From: Methanococci archaeon
GTDB lineage: Archaea > AGJL01 > Methanococci > Methanococcales > Methanocaldococcaceae
DNA: 34,550 nt
NCBI GenBank assembly: GCA_013153845.1
Contig: JAADDS010000003.1
Span: 1 to 34,550, forward strand
Direction of reading: 5' to 3'
Shown here piece by piece: positions 30,638 through 34,550 of this stretch; the first letter of the stretch is position 1, and each line of letters begins with the position of its first letter. A program made the position numbers and the translations under genes. Below the pieces are notes generated by a model. The model was given only the letters and a program-made list of their open reading frames with translations. It made no database searches and had not been told where the DNA came from.

Positions 30638-31663
30638 ATGGAATTTATTGAGATAGATGGAGGTTATATGGAAGGAGGCGGACAGATTGTTAGAACAGCA
30701 GTATCTCTTTCTGCATTAACTCAAAAACCTGTCAAAATAATAAACATTAGAAAAAATAGACGAAATCCCGGATTAGCTCCGCAACACGTTGCTGCTATCA
30801 AAGCAGTAAAAAAACTATGTAATGCAGAGGTTTATGGGTTAGGAGTAGGATCAAGAGAAATAACTTTTATACCTTCAAAAATATCTCCAAAAAATTTTTT
30901 AGTTGATGTAGGAACAGCAGGGAGCATTTCTTTAATTATTCAAACCATAGTTCCATTGGCTTTGGGGGTTGATAAGGCATTTACTTTAAAAATAAGGGGT
31001 GGAACAGATGTAAAGATGTCTCCGCCCATTGATTACGTAAAAAACATTACTCTAAAAATCTTAAAAAACTTTGGAGTAATGACAAACTTGAAGGTTTTAA
31101 GAAGAGGATTTTACCCAAAAGGAGGAGGAGAAGTAATTATAGAAATTAAACCATCAAAAATAAAAAAGTTTGATTTAATAGAGCATTCTAAATGTGAAGT
31201 TGTAGAAGGCATATCGTATGTTCAAAATCTGAATGAAAATATTGCACGTAGGATGAGAAAAAGAGCAGTTGATCTTTTAAATAAAGAAAAACTACTTCCA
31301 AATATAAAAGTCGAGTGCTCTAAAGGGATTTCAGAGGGAGCGGGGATAGTGCTGTGGAACGATACAATAGGAGGTAGTTGTTTAGGGGAGAGGGGATTAA
31401 GGGCTGAGATAGTTGCTGAAAGGGCAGTAAACGAACTATTAAACGAAAGAAAAAGTGGAATGGCATTAGATAAATATATGGGAGATCAGATAATACCCTA
31501 CTTGGCATTTGGGGGAGGAATCGTCGGTGTTTCGGAAATAACTTCCCACACAAAAACGAATATGTGGGTTGTTAAACACTTTTTAGATGTGAACTTTGAG
31601 ATAAACTCCTACAATGAAAACGATTGCAAAGGTTTTACGATCACCGCTAACAGAACATTATAA
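30638..31663 (+). CDS. rtcA: RNA 3'-terminal phosphate cyclase
   Basis: 341 residues. The N-terminal [45 protein letters not shown] and [11 protein letters not shown] are RtcA signatures. His304 in [12 protein letters not shown] matches the catalytic histidine that is adenylated in E. coli RtcA. The enzyme uses ATP to convert RNA 3'-phosphate to 2',3'-cyclic phosphate, the substrate for RtcB ligase in RNA repair and splicing. GGTGAG precedes the ATG. Length is normal; monocistronic, with a 226-bp A/T-rich gap behind it. Confidence 0.94.
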   Translation: MEFIEIDGGYMEGGGQIVRTAVSLSALTQKPVKIINIRKNRRNPGLAPQHVAAIKAVKKLCNAEVYGLGVGSREITFIPSKISPKNFLVDVGTAGSISLIIQTIVPLALGVDKAFTLKIRGGTDVKMSPPIDYVKNITLKILKNFGVMTNLKVLRRGFYPKGGGEVIIEIKPSKIKKFDLIEHSKCEVVEGISYVQNLNENIARRMRKRAVDLLNKEKLLPNIKVECSKGISEGAGIVLWNDTIGGSCLGERGLRAEIVAERAVNELLNERKSGMALDKYMGDQIIPYLAFGGGIVGVSEITSHTKTNMWVVKHFLDVNFEINSYNENDCKGFTITANRTL

Positions 31664-31889
31664 ATAAAAGATTTAAATTGATCTTGATTAATTATCCAAC
31701 TTTATAGTTAATATTTATATTGATATTAATTTATGTTAATTTACATTGTGCCACATAAATATTAACAGTTGAATATTTGAATTATAGTAAAAGAATAAAA
31801 TAAAAATAAAATAAAAACAATTACAAAGAAGAGATGCTCAAAATCTTAAGGAATTTTTGGGTTGAAATGCACAAAAAAGGGAGAGAATC

Positions 31890-32894
31890 ATGAAGGCAAA
31901 AATAACAAAATCCACTGTATTACTGTTAATAAGTTTTCTGTTTATTTTGGCCATAATGTCATATATTGGATTAGATAAGATAATAAAGGCATTAATTAAC
32001 GCAAAACCAAAATACATAATACTTGCGATTATCCTTCAAATTATTGTTTCCCTTATTTTATCGGCAAGATGGAGATTTATAATAAAAATATTGGGCTACT
32101 CTGCAAATTTTAAGAATATATTTTTACTTGTTTTGATGGGGTTGTTTATCAATAACATAACTCCGTCTATGAGGGGAGGGGGAGAAGCGTTTAGAGCATA
32201 TTACCTCTCAAAAATTGAAAAAATACCAAAAGGTCTGGCATTTTCAACAGTTTTTGTAGAAAGAGTATTAGATACATCTATATTTTTATTCTTTACATTA
32301 TTTGTTATTGGATACTTTGTATTTACAGGATTTGAGTATTTGAAATATTTAATATTATCTTGGCTTTTCCTATTTTTTATAACGGCAGTAGTAGTTTACC
32401 TGATCGCAAATAAAACACTCCTAATAAAAACAGTTACAAAAATATCAAAAATTATCTGCAAATACAGCTCATACAAATACGATGAGACAAAAATACTCCA
32501 ATCAATAGAGGAATTTTACAACAGCATGAAATTCTTTAAGAATAAAAGAGGATGGGATGTAATAATTGCAGTTCTTTTATCAGTTCTTTGGTATATTGTA
32601 GATATTTTAAAATTATGGGTGCTTTTTCTCTCGCTATCCTATGCAGTTTCTATCATCTGCGTCTCAGCAGTTTATTTAATAACCCTCCTTTCAGGAGTGC
32701 TATCAATAACCCCAAGCGGATTCGGAACAGCAGATACCATAATGATCGTCTCATTTTCTGCATTTAACATTCCTCCATCAGTAGCTGCGGCAATAACTCT
32801 ACTTGATCGGCTTATATCCTATATTCTTCCTACAATAATCGGATATATTGCCATGCTAATTATAAAGAAAAAACTTAATAACCTAACCACATAA
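31890..32894 (+). CDS. UPF0104 flippase-like membrane protein
   Basis: 334 residues with about eight membrane segments. SARWRFIIKILGY and the conserved NNITPSMRGGGEAFRAYYLSK loop, then VFVERVLDTS and a C-terminal TPSGFGTADTIM, place it in the UPF0104/TIGR00374 family, related to lysylphosphatidylglycerol synthetase membrane domains and to AglD-like partners. Transport or modification of a lipid-linked substrate is suspected for the family but not proven. GGGAGAG before the ATG supports the start. An ABC ATPase follows after 67 bp on the same strand. Confidence 0.82.
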   Translation: MKAKITKSTVLLLISFLFILAIMSYIGLDKIIKALINAKPKYIILAIILQIIVSLILSARWRFIIKILGYSANFKNIFLLVLMGLFINNITPSMRGGGEAFRAYYLSKIEKIPKGLAFSTVFVERVLDTSIFLFFTLFVIGYFVFTGFEYLKYLILSWLFLFFITAVVVYLIANKTLLIKTVTKISKIICKYSSYKYDETKILQSIEEFYNSMKFFKNKRGWDVIIAVLLSVLWYIVDILKLWVLFLSLSYAVSIICVSAVYLITLLSGVLSITPSGFGTADTIMIVSFSAFNIPPSVAAAITLLDRLISYILPTIIGYIAMLIIKKKLNNLTT

Positions 32895-32961
32895 CAGATA
32901 ATAATAACAGAGCATATAAAACCTAAAAATAAAAATATAAAATAGATGATTTAGGGAAAAT

Positions 32962-33855
32962 ATGCTAAAAGTAAAAAATTTAAGCAAGAGTTGGAGAGAA
33001 TTCCAGTTAAAAAACATATCTTTCGAAATTGGGAAAGAATACTGTGTGATCATTGGCCCAAGTGGAGCAGGGAAATCAGTTCTATTAAAATGTATTGCAG
33101 GTATTTTAAAACCTGAAAACGGGGAGATACTACTAAATGGAGAGGATATAACACACCTACCTCCTGAAAAAAGAAATGTAGGATACGTCCCACAAAATTA
33201 TGCCCTATTTCCAAACAAAAATGTATATAAAAATATCGCCTATGGACTTATAATCAAAAAAATGAATAAATGTGAAATTGAAAGAAAAGTAAAAGAGATC
33301 TCAGAGTTTTTAAATATTTCCCACTTACTAAATAGGGATATAAAAACACTCAGCGGAGGAGAACAGCAGAGAGTTGCATTAGCAAGAGCTCTTATCCTAA
33401 ACCCCGATATTTTGCTACTTGATGAGCCGACATCTGCATTAGATGTAAGAATAAAAGAAAGCATAATTACTGAGTTGAAAAAAATTAAAAATATTCCTGT
33501 ATTGCATATCACACACGACTTAGCTGAGGCCAGAACCTTGGGAGAAAAAATAGGAATTTTTATAAACGGAGAACTAATATCTTTCGGAAGTAAAAAGATT
33601 TTAAAACGCCCAACCAATAAAAAAATTGCAGAATTTTTAGGATTCAATATAATAAATGATATTGCAATTGCCCCAGAAGACATTATAATCTCCAAAGGAA
33701 CCGAAGGGGAAATTTTAAACGTTATCGACTACGGTCCTTATAAAAAAGTTCTAATAAGCTACAAATCCACCATTATAAAGGCCTATACTCAAAAAGATGT
33801 AAAAATAGGAGATAAAGTTGATCTACATTTCAAATCTATTTTGAAATTAAACTAA
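32962..33855 (+). CDS. ABC transporter ATPase, ModC/WtpC (molybdate/tungstate) type
   Basis: 297 residues. Walker A GPSGAGKS is at 32-39, the signature LSGGEQQRVALARAL starts at 130, Walker B DILLLDEPTSALD at about 149-161, and ITHDLAEA is the H-loop. The C-terminal 80 residues (APEDIIISKG...VDLHFKS) look like a TOBE-type regulatory domain, as in ModC, WtpC and CysA. Similarity to the archaeal tungstate ATPase is strongest, and methanogens need W or Mo for formylmethanofuran dehydrogenase. No permease or binding-protein gene is adjacent, so the substrate is a guess. Confidence 0.8.
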   Translation: MLKVKNLSKSWREFQLKNISFEIGKEYCVIIGPSGAGKSVLLKCIAGILKPENGEILLNGEDITHLPPEKRNVGYVPQNYALFPNKNVYKNIAYGLIIKKMNKCEIERKVKEISEFLNISHLLNRDIKTLSGGEQQRVALARALILNPDILLLDEPTSALDVRIKESIITELKKIKNIPVLHITHDLAEARTLGEKIGIFINGELISFGSKKILKRPTNKKIAEFLGFNIINDIAIAPEDIIISKGTEGEILNVIDYGPYKKVLISYKSTIIKAYTQKDVKIGDKVDLHFKSILKLN

Positions 33856-33859
33856 TACA

Positions 33860-33884
33860 TATAAATGGAAAATTTCCGTTTATA
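33860..33884. repeat. 25-bp inverted repeat after the ABC ATPase gene
   Basis: TATAAATGGAAA at 33860-33871 pairs with TTTCCGTTTATA at 33873-33884 around a single A, with one T-G wobble. It begins 5 bp after the stop codon and could be a terminator or a protein site. The remaining 190 bp before the CRISPR array hold no gene. Confidence 0.5.
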
Positions 33885-34078
33885 AATCTGATAACCCATA
33901 GAACTCTGCCATATTAACATTGCATTAAGTTGCCTCCTTTAAATATATTTAACACTCAAATATTTATTTTAATAAATGTGATTTAATTATCGGGATTATA
34001 GCTTTTTTTTCTGTCTCTATCACAAAACGTGCTTATTTTAATAACTTAGTTTTAAAGCCAATTGTTGAGAGTGTTTTC

Positions 34079-34517
34079 ATTTCCATCCTCCAAGAGATCT
34101 GATTTTAACGTAATAAACCTTCCAGAATCAGACAGAAAAGAATTATTACTATTTCCATCCTCCAAGAGGTCTGATTTTAACGAAATATTAATTGGAAAAG
34201 AAAATAGATTAGTTACATTTCCATCCTCCAAGAGGTCTGATTTTAACAGGGAGAAATTTTATTCATCTCAAATAATCAAGAAATTTCCATCCTCCAAGAG
34301 GTCTGATTTTAACTCTTCGCTTAATAATTCTGGTAAAAACGCCATTATATTTCCATCCTCCAAGAGGTCTGATTTTAACCTATGCAAGGATTAGGTTTGA
34401 CTTTCCAGCTAACTCATTTCCATCCTCTAAGAGGTCTGATTTTAACTCTGTCGCATCTGCTAAACTATCTTCTTCGCTTAATAACTATTTCCATCCTCTA
34501 AGAGGTCTGATTTTAAC
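34079..34517 (-). CRISPR. CRISPR array end: seven 31-bp repeats, six spacers
   Basis: Repeats start at 34079, 34151, 34217, 34283, 34349, 34416 and 34487. On the plus strand each begins ATTTCCATCC and ends GTCTGATTTTAAC, with an internal stem CCTC/GAGG. Spacers are 41, 35, 35, 35, 36 and 40 bp. Read on the minus strand the repeat ends in ATGGAAAT, resembling the 5' handle (AUUGAAAG-like) of archaeal type I crRNAs, so I infer transcription leftwards, with the left end as the old, leader-distal end. The leftmost repeat has one changed base, as expected there. The two rightmost share a C-to-T change in the hairpin loop. The 33 bp after the last repeat are too short to tell spacer from leader. 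No cas genes are in the window. Confidence 0.97.
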
Positions 34518-34550
34518 GATGTTAAAAGTTTGATATACACACAAGAAAAT

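Noticed and set aside
34062-34394. 110-codon plus-strand ORF with a repeated [10 protein letters not shown] peptide
   Set aside because: The repeated peptide is a translation of the CRISPR repeats; spacer lengths happen to keep the frame. No ribosome-binding site and no independent coding signal.

Overview
The window is chromosomal DNA of a hyperthermophilic methanogen of the Methanocaldococcus type (Methanococcales). Grounds: a methyl-coenzyme M reductase alpha subunit with an McrD protein, archaeal information-processing genes (aIF2-alpha, Nop10, multi-OB RPA, CDC48/VAT, LonB, RtcA, aTrm4), very AT-rich DNA with T-tract terminators, strong archaeal TATA boxes, GGTGA/GGAGG ribosome-binding sites, and a CRISPR repeat close to the one I remember for M. 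jannaschii. Most proteins look like orthologues of M. jannaschii proteins, but the gene order is only locally that of M. jannaschii.

Layout. 1-1645: the C-terminal part of mcrA (or mrtA), convergent with an orphan mcrD. 1989-2992: aIF2-alpha plus Nop10, the latter only 57 codons. 3055-10146, minus strand: RPA, aconitase X (phosphomevalonate dehydratase large subunit), cobD, a Clp1-type RNA 5'-kinase, an MJ1316-domain protein and a radical SAM protein. 10451-11830: divergent ttuA-type tRNA thiolase and a tandem zinc-ribbon protein. 12031-15900: CDC48 AAA+ ATPase whose D2 domain is interrupted by a 386-residue intein with a LAGLIDADG endonuclease. 16014-18341, minus strand: UDP-ManNAc dehydrogenase, coupled to a HEPN-like protein and an unknown 181-residue protein. 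18744-20714: membrane LonB protease. 21019-24189: an AIR-synthase-related protein overlapping tail to tail with an MnmC-like methyltransferase, then the riboflavin-pathway reductase ArfC. 24486-26040: DUF169 protein, thioredoxin, and a small cysteine-rich protein. 26149-27333: CLC chloride channel. 27651-28038: remnant of a DDE transposase. 28156-31663: thiL overlapping an archaeosortase, aTrm4, rtcA. 31890-33855: UPF0104 membrane protein and a ModC/WtpC-like ABC ATPase. 34079-34517: seven CRISPR repeats with six complete spacers, possibly continuing past the window.

Themes. Several genes act on RNA ends or tRNA (Clp1 kinase, MJ1316 domain, RtcA, TtuA, aTrm4, MnmC-like). Two AAA+ quality-control machines, CDC48 and LonB, lie about 3 kb apart. 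Mobile DNA is represented by the CDC48 intein, a dead insertion sequence and the CRISPR array.

The observations I rate highest are two CRISPR spacers that tile one coding sequence and differ by a possibly synonymous base, the CDC48 intein, the archaeosortase coupled to thiL, the HEPN/unknown gene pair, and the Clp1-MJ1316 RNA-end pairing. I saw no cas genes, tRNA, rRNA or riboswitch. I do not see a clearly new multi-gene system; the best candidate is the HEPN/unknown pair. Functions are assigned by eye from motifs, without database searches.
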